DNA from: Desmodus rotundus
Lineage: Eukaryota; Chordata; Mammalia; Chiroptera; Phyllostomidae
Length of the DNA: 64,000 nt
Assembly: GCF_022682495.2 (NCBI RefSeq)
Contig: NC_071397.1
Span: 14,723,082-14,787,081, forward strand
Direction of reading: 5' to 3'
Numbering within the stretch: position 1 is the first letter of the stretch; every line of letters begins with the position of its first letter. The notes beneath the pieces are model-generated. The model had not been told where the DNA came from and searched no databases. It saw nothing but the letters and a program-made list of their open reading frames with translations. Below are positions 51,815-62,447 of the stretch, in pieces. The position numbers and the translations under genes were made by a program.

Positions 51815-53366
51815 TCTTTATTTCAATTAGTGTATCCTTCCCTTTTGACTGGATCTTTTCTATGCTGTTGAGGTCCTTATTAAGTCCCTTAAGCATCTTA
51901 TATCCAGTGTTTTGAACTCTGCATCTGATAGATTGCTTACCTCCATTTTGTTTAGTTCTTTTTCTGAAATTTTGATGTGTCCTTTCATTTGGGCCATGTT
52001 TCTTTTTCTCCTTATTTTGCATCCTTGCTGTGTTCATTTCTATGTATTAGATAGAGCAGTTATGACTCCTTGTCTTGGTAGCGTGGCCTAAACTAGTAGG
52101 CGTCCTATAGGGTCCAGTGGCACAGCCTTCCCTTTCACCCAAGCTGGGTACTCCAGGTATGCCCCTTGTGTGGGCTGAGTATACCCTCCTCTTGAAGTTG
52201 AACCTTGGTTGTTGTTGGCAGATATATGGGAGGGATTTACCCAGGCCAGTCAGCTGCAAGGACTGGCTGTGACCACTGACCACAAACCTCTGCCTTCCAT
52301 GGAGGATCAGCTGTAGATTAGCTGTGCAGTGGCTGGGTGGTGCTACTCCAATGTGGTCTGTAGCTCTCCACTGGGTGCACAGGCCCTGGGGTTTCCTGGA
52401 CGATGCTGGCCAAGGTCATCCACAACCTGTGTTTTGCCTAGGGCCACCCTGCCTGACATGGCTATAAAGCCATGTGAGATGGCAGCTACTTGTGCTGGGC
52501 TTGGACATTCCCAGGCTAAGCCAAGCTATGAGTCTAGGCTGGCTGTTGCTAGTGCCAGGCCTGGAGCGATTTAGCAAGAGGTACGGGGGCTGGGGCTCAT
52601 TGAGGTCAGCTGTTCCTATTTGAAAGGATTCAGGAAGTTGTGAAGTATGAGCCAAGACCAGTCATTCATATGGAAAAGCCACTATTAACACCTGCAAGTT
52701 GGGCGAGATGGAGCCTCAGGGGATCTCCAGGGCAGGACAGACAGTGTTAGTCAGGTTGATGGAGACCACAGAGCCACAGAACTGGCAGATATGGTACCAG
52801 CCTGCCAGTTCTGTGGCTCTGTGGGGTGAGGGTTCAGAAAAGAAACAATGGCTTCTGCCTGACTTTCTGTCTCCGAGAAAGCTGTTCCTCAACTCCTGCC
52901 TTGATGTCTGGTACTCCGTTTCCTCCCTGTTTGCCACTATCCCGGTGCTGGAGCTCAGAGGGAATGAGTGAGTAGGTGACTCCACGTGTGGGTTCTTTAA
53001 GAGGCTCCATTAAGTTTCCTCTACCAACTCGATCCCTACTGGTTTTTGCAGCCAGAAGTTGTGGGGACTTATCTTCCTGGCACTGGAACCCTGGGCTGAG
53101 GGGGCCTGGTGTGGAGCTGGGACTCCTCACTCCCTCCCAAATTTTTATCCACAACACTTGGATGTGGGCTCAGCCTGTTCCAAGTCTCTGCCCCTCCTAC
53201 CAGTCTGTATGGATGTGGTTCCTTTAATTCTGTAGTTCTCAGACTTCCATTCAACTTGATTTCTGGCAGATCGGAGTGATGTCTGTTCTATTATTTAGTT
53301 GTAATTTTGATGTGTTTGTGTGAGGATGTGAGCCGTTACCTATGCTGCCATTTTGACCAGAAGTCC
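51815..53366 (-). mobile_element. LINE-1 5' portion: 5' UTR and start of ORF1 (minus strand)
   Basis: Read on the minus strand the element starts GGACTTCTGGTCAAAATGGC at 53366, the characteristic L1 5' end. About 1.3 kb of GC-richer 5' UTR follows, then the N-terminal region of ORF1. Frames near 52037-51815 carry pieces such as KDLNSIEKIQSKGKDTLIEI, with the reading frame shifted (NERTHQNFRKRTKQNG). The sequence stops being L1-like near 51815, so the rest of ORF1, ORF2 and the 3' end are missing. It is dead, and the frames inside are not host genes. Confidence 0.8.
52766..52824. repeat. Perfect 23-bp inverted repeat (hairpin)
   Basis: The left arm 52766-52788 begins CCACAGAGCCACAG. The right arm 52802-52824 is its exact reverse complement, ending CTGTGGCTCTGTGG. 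The 13-bp loop contains GGTACC. It lies within the L1 5' UTR-derived sequence. Confidence 0.95.
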
Positions 53367-55959
53367 AAAGCTAAATACTTTAAACTGAGTAACTACAAAG
53401 AACGTTTAAAGTAGAAAGAGTGATAGAATCCTAGATTTAAAATGTACTGAAGAATATTATGTATGCTTTTGAAGTAAATACAAAGTTAAACTGAGATACA
53501 TTCATTTTAACCTTCTCCTGTTAAAATTATAATCCACAAAATATTAAACATTAAATATTAAAACTATTTTAAGATATATTCTACAAAAATTTCCAAAACT
53601 TTCATGCTGCATTCAGTTCTCCAAGAAATTTCTACTCAATTTGGAACATATTTGATCATTTCCTCAGTCGGTTCTTGACCTTCCTCATTTCTGATTATGT
53701 CCTCATTTTTGTTTTCCAGAATTTCTCTCCTAGATATCCTTCAACCAGTCCTAACACACTCACCTGTGCCTGTCTATTCCTCAAAGTTTTTAATTACTTC
53801 ACTTCTATCACTGCCTTTTGGTTGACTGGAAAAGCAGTAAAACTAAATTCTTAAATTAGGCAGTTTTGTGGGAGGAAATTCATAGAATACTTGTTTAGCA
53901 TCTATATACAAAAGAGTCACACATCTGCAACCCGGTGCATTTCAGATACATCTTGCTGCAGATGACTGGGGATATTCCCATGCTGAAGCTACAGTCCAGG
54001 CTGTATCAAGTGTGACGTAACAGTGTCCATATTGATCAAGTCCAGTAAATTAACCAGATAAAGCAATAATAGAGCAATAGGACTGAAAGTAAATTCTCCA
54101 AGTTATATAAGGCTCTGCTTTGGGACCCAATACACCTGAACCATTCCAGCAATAAGATTTCCAAGAAGAGAGGTCCTGTCTTCTCTGTGTTCTTGGGCAG
54201 TGCAGAATTGAGGGACAGTCACTGATAGGGAGGTACTCTGGGGTTTGGATTCCAATCATGGCTCAGCTCCACCAACCAGTGTGAGTGAGACAGAACCCTG
54301 ACTCTCTAAGAACCACCATTTCAGTTCCTCCCAGCAGGCCCTTTGCCCAGATATGAGTGAGACTCAGGCAACACTTGAAGCCACATGCCACCTGGAATAG
54401 TGAAATAGATGGGAGAGCACATGGAATTGACGTGCAAGTGTAGGCTTAACAGGAGGCCCAAAGAGATGGGTTAAGTTCCCCACCAACAGCAAGCTTGAGT
54501 CGCATTGCAGAAGCAGCTAGACTCCAGATGAGCAACATCCTGCAGTGTCTGGGACGAGACAAGGTCCCAGGAAGAGAGATCACCACATCTCTGCATTGAG
54601 AGAACGGGGAGGGGTCCCTTCCTGCTTCGGGAAAGCGTGACATCGACAGGCCCATAGGCATAATAAGATTTGGTTTTCTGTCTTGGGTCTAGCTAGAAAG
54701 TTTACAGATTTCCTCCCAACCAGAGGGAAAAGTGATATTAAAAGATAGTAATGCAATAGCAAACGCCAGTTATAAGACTACTACCTTCCACATGGCAGGC
54801 AGCCTGTTACTGAGTGATACAACCAATGGCCTGGAGGAAAGCAGAGAACTTGACCTTTGTGACCTCTCCCCCTTGGCCCCCAGTCCTCTCACCTATATAA
54901 GAGCAAGGGTGGTGATGTTAACCTTTCACACCACCTTTAAGAACGTAAGTAATTTACCGACTCTAAGAAAATCTAGTTTGAGTTTCTTCCTTCTTTCTAT
55001 ATGACCAGCAGAATGATGGCTAGAGCCACCTGCCCCAGACCCTCCTTCATACACGTATATAGAAAAACTTGTGAGTTTTGGTGTGTCTGCCATATGTTAA
55101 CCATGGCTGTGATCCAAGCAGAAAATATTAATTCAAACTTTTAAAAAAAGAAGCAGAAGAAAAATTCTGCACTTCCAAGTTGGAATTTTCTCAAATCTTA
55201 AAATACCACTACTCTATAAACAAGCAAAAGCTATGTTTGAAAGGAGAGGATGTAAATCAGGTCACGTCGTTCCATGCATTTGTGTTTTAGAGTTTTGGTC
55301 TAAAACTGAACACGATATTCCCCAACTAGGCTGCGGCTGGCATAAAGAATAGAACATATAAGTTTTTAAGTATCTGCTTCAACAAAACAAGGGAGAGTCC
55401 ACTATTCATCACTGATGAACCAAGGCCCTTGAGATGGGGTCGCTGCTACTTAGTGGGGGCACCTACTCAGGTCAGGTGGAGAGGCCAGTGGGTTTAGAAA
55501 TCAGAACTGTTACCTTTACACAGTCTAACCAATGCAGCCATTTTCACAGAACCTCAGAGTTTTAGGAAGCAATTTAGTTACCATTTAATTCTCCTTCCAC
55601 ACCTCCTTTCACAGAGAGAAAACTGAAGCCCAGAGAGGTGAATGGAATGTTGGAAACGTAATAACTGGCCTTTCTGTATCTTTTAAATAAGGAGGCAATC
55701 TTTGCTCCCTGCACTCCTCAGCAAGACACAAAATGCTAGAAATTCCTCAACACAAAAATTCCAGACACAAAAAGGGGTTAAACCACTGTCAGCCAAAGTA
55801 AATAGTAAATGTCACCTATGTGTGAAGCTTCTCAGTGGGCTAGTGGCAAAAATAGCCACAAAGTAAACACAACAATACAGTGGTTAATCCCATGGGCCTT
55901 ATTACTAGTGGTAAAACCAGACATTGAGGAAATAATCAGAAGTAGGGAATTGTAAGTTC

Positions 55960-56330
55960 ATTATATATCGTGACAAGTATGCAATTGTAAATGAATTATA
56001 CATTGTGATAAGTTCTAAGAAGAAAATGTAAAGGCAACGTTAAAACAATGTAATAAAGAGACTTGGATTCAATTCTGGAATGCTTCTCTGGGAAGTGGCA
56101 TTTAAGCTAAGAAGAAATAGAGAAAAGAAATTCATTAATCAGGTTAAAAATAAAGCAATACAGTTCAGCTTTCTCACAAACTAGCCTTAGACTTCACAGG
56201 GGGGTCCCTCCTGAATCTGAATCCTCAGTGGTAGATAACACTCTGTGAGCAATAAAGGAGAGGAGTAGCTTGAGGGAAGCGGACGTTCATGTTTGAGTTT
56301 TAAGAAGATCACGATCACAGTGAGAAAATG
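55960..56330 (-). repeat. L2-like LINE fragment (minus strand)
   Basis: GTGATAAGTTCTAAGAAGAA AATGTAAAGG and CTCTGGGAAGTGGCATTTAA GCTAAGAAG match antisense L2 phrases. Approximate. Confidence 0.45.
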
Positions 56331-58862
56331 AGGCAAAGCAAAGCGCTTCCTCAGGTATAAAAGGGAAGGAGGCTCTTGAGCCAGGGGTCAAGGGACCGCT
56401 TAACACTCATCAAGGTAATTAGGCTTAGTTTATTCAATTATGTATTCATTACAGCAATCTTGATTAACCATCTAGCAGGCATAAGGCAATGGGGGGCAGC
56501 AGCAAACAGTGTCTACTGTCTCGCAAAAAAGAGCAACAAACAGGAGATGCAGGGAAGTACACATGCCAAGTGCCCAGACGGCCTGGGGAGGGACTTCCAC
56601 TAGATGGGCGGAGTCAGGAAGGCTTTGGAGGAAACAGGAAAATTAAAGAAAGCCAGCTACCCCCAGGATCTGGGTACTAACTATAGGCCTGGAACATTAT
56701 AGACAATCTATGTCTGTCAAATGAATACATATGAAGTACTAATAGAATTAGCATAATAATATTTGCAAAAATTACTCTTCTGGTACTTCCCTCCTGTGAC
56801 TCCACCATCCCCCCTTATTAAAGCAGTGAGAGTGTTCATTGCCTTGTAATAAAGCTTTTTACGAGCCGAAATACCCAGAGAAGTAAAACATTCATTTCTC
56901 AGCTTCTGAGTTTCAAAACAGAAATTGGAAACTTACAAGAGAGAAGATGGTTGAAAGAAAAGAATTTTGAGTGGAATTAAAATGACTTTTGCATATCCAC
57001 AGCCAGAGGCTTGAAGGACTTAGGGCATTAAACTATTACAGGAACAATTCAAGGGATGCATGTGGATATAGGACCCAGTTCTCCCACTGCAGTGTGGGTA
57101 AAGAGCTCGCAGCCCCATGGTGAGGGATGGGGTGGCATTGGAGGAGCTGGTAACTGACCTCCAGATGCTCTTCTGAAATCTGCTCCACTGAGCTGAGCAT
57201 GGGGCCCAGGGGTGGGGTTGGGGGAGCAATAGGTCCCCAATGCTTTGCGGATAGGAGAACAGAAAACTTATGTCTCACTTTCCAGGGTCTTAACCAAACT
57301 CCCAGCAGCTATCAGAGGGTTTGCAGTGGAGGGATGGGGAAGTAGCTGGAATTGCTAATGAATATAAAGAGGCTTTACAGTTGAGGCAAGAAGTATGCAA
57401 GGTGACCAGACTACTGATGACTGAAACCAGAGGGAACCTTAACCCTCCCAGCAGCACTAGGGTCAATAAATAACAGCCAGACCAGGGGACCCCACCCACT
57501 GGCACCATGGAATTATAGACATTCCTAAAACATAGTTATAAGAAGAGAAGGAAAACCTTTGACTCAAATGAATCTTCTCCAGATTGTTTAAAATTATTTG
57601 TTTTACAAGGCAAAATGCAGGCATAAATATGAAATTATACTGAATTATAGAAATCTTTTTTTTTTCTTTTGGTTTCTTTAGGGGATTTTTAGGGGGGGAG
57701 CACACCTCTGCAATTTCTGTAGTCTGTGAAATTCCAGCCTGCTACAAAAGTCTAGCAAAATCACTTTTTTAAATAAATTAGAAGGAAGCTACAATGTGGA
57801 GAAAGTGTTATAAATAAAACATCAATTTTTTAAGTTGGCGAGGCCAGACTGGCAAAATACAGGCCCAGGTAATAACCCCCCTAGAAATAATTAGAGTACA
57901 CAGAAAAGGTAAATGATTTTGATCCCAGAATCCTGGGAGGTGGCCTTTAAGTAATAAGCTTTTAGACCAGGCTGTTCTGAAGATCAGAAGCACGAAAGAA
58001 ACAGGCAAATTGCCAGTCCTGAGAGGTGGCTAAATGAAAGGAAATGACTATGAAATGGCCCAGCATGAGGCTGTTTCTGCTTATTTTTGTTCAGTAAAGA
58101 AAATCAAGGTCAAAATTAAAGAGTAACTTAAAATAGCTTTAATTTAGTATAGAACATGCCATAATACAAAGTTGTGTTTATTTTTCAATGTAGGTTTAAT
58201 TTTGACTTAAATTTTTTCCACCAAATGTTAATAATTAGAAGCATTTATATTTAGCTCCTTTTCATAGAGATTTTATGTGTGTAAATGAAATATAGAAATA
58301 ATATATAATATAATATAGACATATATTATATAGTGTCATTTAGTATTTATTTTAGAAGGTACACATAAAATAAAACCATACATACATATGTGCCTACTCT
58401 TTCCATTTAACATTTCTTTAGTTAATCTTGTCTGGGTCAGCCTGGCTGTTTAATCTATACAGTTCAGGACAAGGAGTATGATAATAAATCAAATTAAATG
58501 ATGTGTGCTGAGCTTCACCTCATATGGATAATGAGCTTCAGAAGCACTGACTAAACAAGTTGCTCACCCTCAAGAATATACAAAGAAACAAGATTCTAGT
58601 GTATTAACAAAAGCTAGCTGTGAGTGGGTCAAGTCAAGCAATGTAACAAACAGGAGAGAAAATAATGAGTAACAGACTCCGAGAAACTAGAGAAGGGCCT
58701 CATGGGTATGAGGACCCAGATTCACTAGGCAAGACCATCAAAATGTCTCAAGGCCAATAACACTGGGGGATGGCAAGAAGGGAGAGAAAGTCATATGACA
58801 TCTCAGCAACTTTACTAGTATACCAACCTACAGGGCTGCAAGGTCAACTGAAAGCCACATAC

Positions 58863-59688
58863 TGTTGGGAACCACCCTGCCTGGTTTCAGAAGCTGTAAA
58901 CCCCCCATGGTTAAGGCTGAGTCAGAGAGCTTGGGACCATAAGCCATTAAGGAGACAAAGCTTATCTCCCTGGCAGGGGCACCACCTCTGCCCACTTTAC
59001 TTTACCCTGCTTGGCCCTGAGCCTAACCAGTTAGCCAATGACAGGTAAGATTCCTCAAGGGAGGGATGACCTAAGACAGGCATGGTCACAAAGAGGCCCA
59101 CAGGGAAGGACTTGGGGGGCTATAGAAAAAGAGGGTGATGGACCCTCACCCCTCAGCTTTGACTTAGCCTGAGTCCTCATTCTGTCTGCAAGAAGTCTCC
59201 TAATCTCTTGGCTGCCTTACTTCCCCTGCCTGATTTAAGCCTAAAACAATGACAGAGGGTGGTGCAGTCCTGTGCTGGAAAGGGCGGATTCCCTGGGGCA
59301 ATCAGACCTAAGAAAGAATACATAAAATCCTGTGAAACCTGCTTTGCTAACACCCTCAATTTAAATGATAAGGGTCCAAGCCTGAAATGCGTTTGTTTCC
59401 AAAAGTCTTATAGCCCTTTAGCTAACTGACCCTGACTCAGAATAAGCCCTCAAAGTTCTTTGTTTATTATCTATTGTTTGATGCTTACTGCCTAACAATG
59501 ATTGATGAGCTTTACCTGTATTCCTGTGCAAATTGAACCCAATAAAAGCCCATTGAGGAAAAGGCTCCTGGCCCTTCTCCTTTGAGAGATCGGCCACCTT
59601 TCCATCCCAAGCAGATCCTGTCTTGGTAGACTTATTCTCATCCATGGAAGCTAGGGTGGGGGGTCACTGCGGGCGGAACTCCCCCACA
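58863..59688 (+). mobile_element. Solo LTR of an endogenous retrovirus (826 bp)
   Basis: The unit starts TGTTGGGAACC and ends CCCCCACA (canonical TG...CA). It is flanked on both sides by the identical 6-bp target duplication ACATAC (58857-58862 and 59689-59694). A polyadenylation signal AATAAA is at 59541-59546, giving plus orientation, antisense to OPN5. TATA-like motifs occur at 59121 (TATAGAAA) and 59320 (CATAAAAT). Because the duplication abuts both ends and no internal retroviral genes are present, the provirus has been reduced to one LTR by LTR-LTR recombination. A 6-bp duplication is typical of betaretrovirus-like (class II) elements. No viral protein is encoded. Confidence 0.88.
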
Positions 59689-59815
59689 ACATACCAGTGT
59701 GAGAGACATCATGTGGCTTCTCTGGGCACATTTCCATTAAATATTGAAAAGGAAAATTATCACTGTTTCATTCACCCAGTTCCTAGAACACTGCTTGGTA
59801 TACAATAGAATTTGG

Positions 59816-60030
59816 GTTTTTTAAAAAAGATTTTATTTATTTTGTTTTTAGACAGAGGCAAAGAGAAGGTGAAAGAGAGGAAGAAAAACATCAGTGTGTG
59901 GTTGCTTATCACACACCCCTCACTGGGGACCTGGCCCACAACCCAGGCATGTGCCCTGACTGGGAATTGAACCGGTGACCCTGTGGTTCGCAGGCCAGTG
60001 CTCAATCTACTGAGGCACACCAGCCAGGGC
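59816..60030 (-). mobile_element. Ves SINE (bat tRNA-derived), antisense
   Basis: Reverse complemented, it starts GCCCTGGCTGGTGTGCCTCA (tRNA-like head with pol III A box) and continues through GGTTCAATTCCCAGTCAGGG (B box region), ending in the A-rich tail that appears here as TTTTATTTATTTTG. The 9-bp target duplication AGAATTTGG flanks it (59807-59815 and 60031-60039). It is a well-preserved member of the bat Ves family. Confidence 0.95.
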
Positions 60031-60424
60031 AGAATTTGGATTAAATGTAACCCACATTTAACTTGGACTAATTCATTTGGATTAAATTTATTTAAAAAAA
60101 CACACAAGAGCTAAAAGAAGAGCTGAAAACAAATAACTTATTATCCTACAGATAATATATCCTTGTGCATATATTTTCCTACTTTATAGCCCATTATAAG
60201 ATCGAAGTAGATTATGATTCTTGAATCTGTATTTTTGTCCATGAAGAATGCTCTATATTTAGGTTATCAGTATAGACTTGGAGGATGAAAACTTCCTTCA
60301 ACTTCCTCCTACTCAGCATGTGGAGTTTAGGGAGTAAAAGTCAGCAAGTACAACCTGATGGCTGCCAGAAGGGAGTAAAGTACATACAAAAGGTGAAGGC
60401 AAAGAAAAGGTACAAACCTCCATT

Positions 60425-60457
60425 TATAAATAATAATAATAATAATAATAATAACAA
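60425..60457 (+). repeat. TAA trinucleotide microsatellite
   Basis: Repeating TAA units, with a second run at 60694-60720 beyond the SINE. The SINE probably inserted in or beside a TAA-rich stretch. Confidence 0.9.
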
Positions 60458-60471
60458 AAACAACAACAACA

Positions 60472-60692
60472 ACCCTTGGCTGGTGTGACTCAGTTGGCTG
60501 GAGCATCGTCCCATAGACCAAAACATCGCAGGTTTGTTTATTTCTCAGTCAGGGTTCATACCCAGAGTTTATCAGTTTGATCCCCGGTCAGGGCACAAAC
60601 AAGAAGCAACCAATTGATGTTTCTCTCTCTCTCTCTTCCCCCCTCTTCTCCTCTCTCTAAAATCAATAAGCATGTCCTCGGGTAAGGGTGAT
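60472..60692 (+). mobile_element. Ves SINE (bat tRNA-derived), sense
   Basis: CTTGGCTGGTGTGACTCAGTT then GAGCATCGTCCCATAGACCA, GATCCCCGGTCAGGGCACAA and GCAACCAATTGATGTTTCTC TCTCTC, ending CTCTAAAATCAATAAGCATG. This is a complete Ves body with the diagnostic CT-rich region. It lies inside the L1 3' end. Confidence 0.93.
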
Positions 60693-61339
60693 AATTAATA
60701 ATAATAATAATAATAATAATGTCATGGGGATGTAATGTACAGCAAGGGGAAATAGTCAATATTATCATAATAACTTTGTATGGTGACAGACAGTTACTAA
60801 ACTTACGATGATCTCATGAGGAATATAAATGTTGAATTGCTATGTTGTACAACTGAAACTAATATAATATTGTATATCAACTATACTTTAATTTAAAAAA
60901 AGAATCTCTAGCTCACACTGTGCAACCAAGAGACGTTAGCACAACTTCAAAAAGCCAGCAATTTGGAGAGAGGACTGTTACAAAGACAGGGGTCCTGACT
61001 TGTTAGGACGCCATCTCTGGTCAAGAAAGAACTGCTAAATGAACTATAAATCCCTGAGACCTTTGGTCCTTAAAGTAGGTCCTGATGACACCTGAAGGGG
61101 GGATATTGATCAGCATGATTGACTGTGATACCAGAGGGAATTACTAGAACTTCCATCTAATTTTAACTTTAAAAACATGAAAAGTCCGGTGAGCTAATAT
61201 TAACCACATAGTTTGCCATTACCTGTATGTCATTTATGTTGATGGTCTGAGCTGAAAGGTATTTGCAACGTAAGGGTGAGACAAGATGAAAGTGTGTAAA
61301 GACCACTGCCTTAGATTTTACCAGAATTCCTAGAAATTA

Positions 61340-61600
61340 TGAGAGAAGGGATGGATTGGGGTTCATGTAACATATCCCATGCACAGGAAGACAGGACAAC
61401 ACACTTTATCTCACTAAATCTCCACCACAACCCAGTGAGGTGGATGTTACTCTTTCTGTTACACAAGCGAAGAAATACAGACTTAAAGGTATCTAGCTCT
61501 GGGTCACAAACCTGGCAAGTGTCAGGGATGAAATTAAAATCCTAGTTTGTTTTCAAATTGTCTGTTCTTTTCCTTACACCACTACATCTAAATTGCTGGC
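61340..61600 (-). repeat. MIR SINE, antisense
   Basis: TCTCACTAAATCTCCACCAC AACCCAGTGAGGTGGATGTT, AAATACAGACTTAAAGGTAT and GGGTCACAAACCTGGCAAGT trace a reverse MIR. Confidence 0.7.
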
Positions 61601-62112
61601 AACTCTGAAACTAGCATTTACCAAGGGATTCAAACCTGCAAAAATCACTCCTGAGATAAGTTTCCCAGAGGAAAGCAGGCATAGTAAGCTCTTTCTCTGT
61701 GAATAATGTGGAGAGGGTAGACTATCCCTAATCATGCCCACTGAAGTCCATACAAAGCATTTTATAATTCATAAAAGTTATTATTCTTATTACTAAAATA
61801 ATTTTTAAGAACCAGTAATATTTTCTTCAATAGAAAGAACAAGCCCCTGGTAGATCCGCTGTACAAATTTTGTAGATATTGGAATTGTTGTGTGTGCATG
61901 TGTATGTGAGTGTATACTAATGAGAGAGACACACACAGACTGAGACAGAGAAAAGAGATACCACAAAGGCTTAGATAAAAAATAACAAAGTTCAGAAGTA
62001 CATAAACGGTAGAGATTCTAAGTTCTCCCAGACTCCAACATTCCCTATCCTTCCTGCCCTCTGAAGTTTTAAATGATTAGAAAACACCTCTGTAAATTAT
62101 TGCTGCAGTTAC

Positions 62113-62447
62113 CTTGGTCAGTTTCATTTCCAGCATGTGGCTGCCGTGAATCCGACTGTCAAAATGAGCTACTTCTTTGGAGGAGGACTTAACCTTGGCA
62201 ATGATCTTCACGTAGGAGAACACAATCACCGCCGTTGGCAGTAAGAGGCAGAAGAAGAGGATGTTCAGGATGAAAATCTGACCCCCTACTGAGGCCTGGG
62301 CCAGCCACCAGTCCAGGGTGCACGAGGTTCCAAAGGGCTCAGGAACGTAGTCCCCCAGACCTACCAAGGGCATGGTGGTCCAGAAGGAGGCATAGGCCCA
62401 GATCACTGCCAGGCAGATGTAGGCGTGCTTTCTTTTCAGCCAAACCC
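62113..62447 (-). CDS. OPN5: OPN5 (neuropsin) internal coding exon: TM4, ECL2, TM5, ICL3
   Basis: Neuropsin is a seven-helix G-protein-coupled opsin that binds retinal and senses UV/violet light in retina, skin and deep brain. This 335-nt exon encodes 112 codons (the first is split), matching residues about 141-252 of the usual 354-residue protein. Visible landmarks are the start GVWLKRKHAY entering TM4, then GLGDYVPEPFGTSC in extracellular loop 2. The Cys of TSC is the conserved disulfide partner, and the Glu six residues before it sits at the position of bovine rhodopsin E181. TM5 follows, with the basic cytoplasmic stretch ending MKLTK. On the minus strand the acceptor reads TTCTGCCTCCAG and the donor is AAG|GTAACT. 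The exon starts in phase 1 (G|GG) and ends in phase 0, which fits the next exon. No internal stop is present. Identification rests on recognising the family sequence and is very secure. Confidence 0.97.

Larger units (their letters stand above)
60340..60898 (+). repeat. LINE-1 3' end, split by a SINE insertion
   Basis: The left part (about 60340-60424) contains GATGGCTGCCAGAAGGGAGT and AGGTACAAACCTCCATTTAT. The right part (about 60720-60898) continues CATGGGGATGTAATGTACAG, CTATGTTGTACAACTGAAAC TAATATAATATTGTAT and an A-rich end. The two halves join as one L1 3' UTR once the intervening SINE is removed. Confidence 0.8.
48319..62112 (-). other. OPN5: OPN5 intron between TM5/ICL3 exon and TM6 exon (13,794 bp)
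   Basis: This long intron starts at the donor GTAACT (62112) and ends at the acceptor CACCAG (48319). It hosts the window's best-preserved mobile elements: a complete hAT element, a LINE-1 5' portion, a solo LTR, two Ves SINEs and an L1 3' end. The stretches 48.4-49.1, 53.4-55.9 and 56.7-58.8 kb show no gene or repeat I can name, apart from short AT-rich tracts such as 58300-58335. Confidence 0.9.

Noticed and set aside
51768..52037. 89-codon basic minus-strand frame
   Set aside because: It is the frameshifted N-terminal region of LINE-1 ORF1.
58863..59688. Possible protein-coding frames inside the ERV LTR
   Set aside because: The unit is a solo LTR bounded by its target duplication; no retroviral gene is present and the frames are short.
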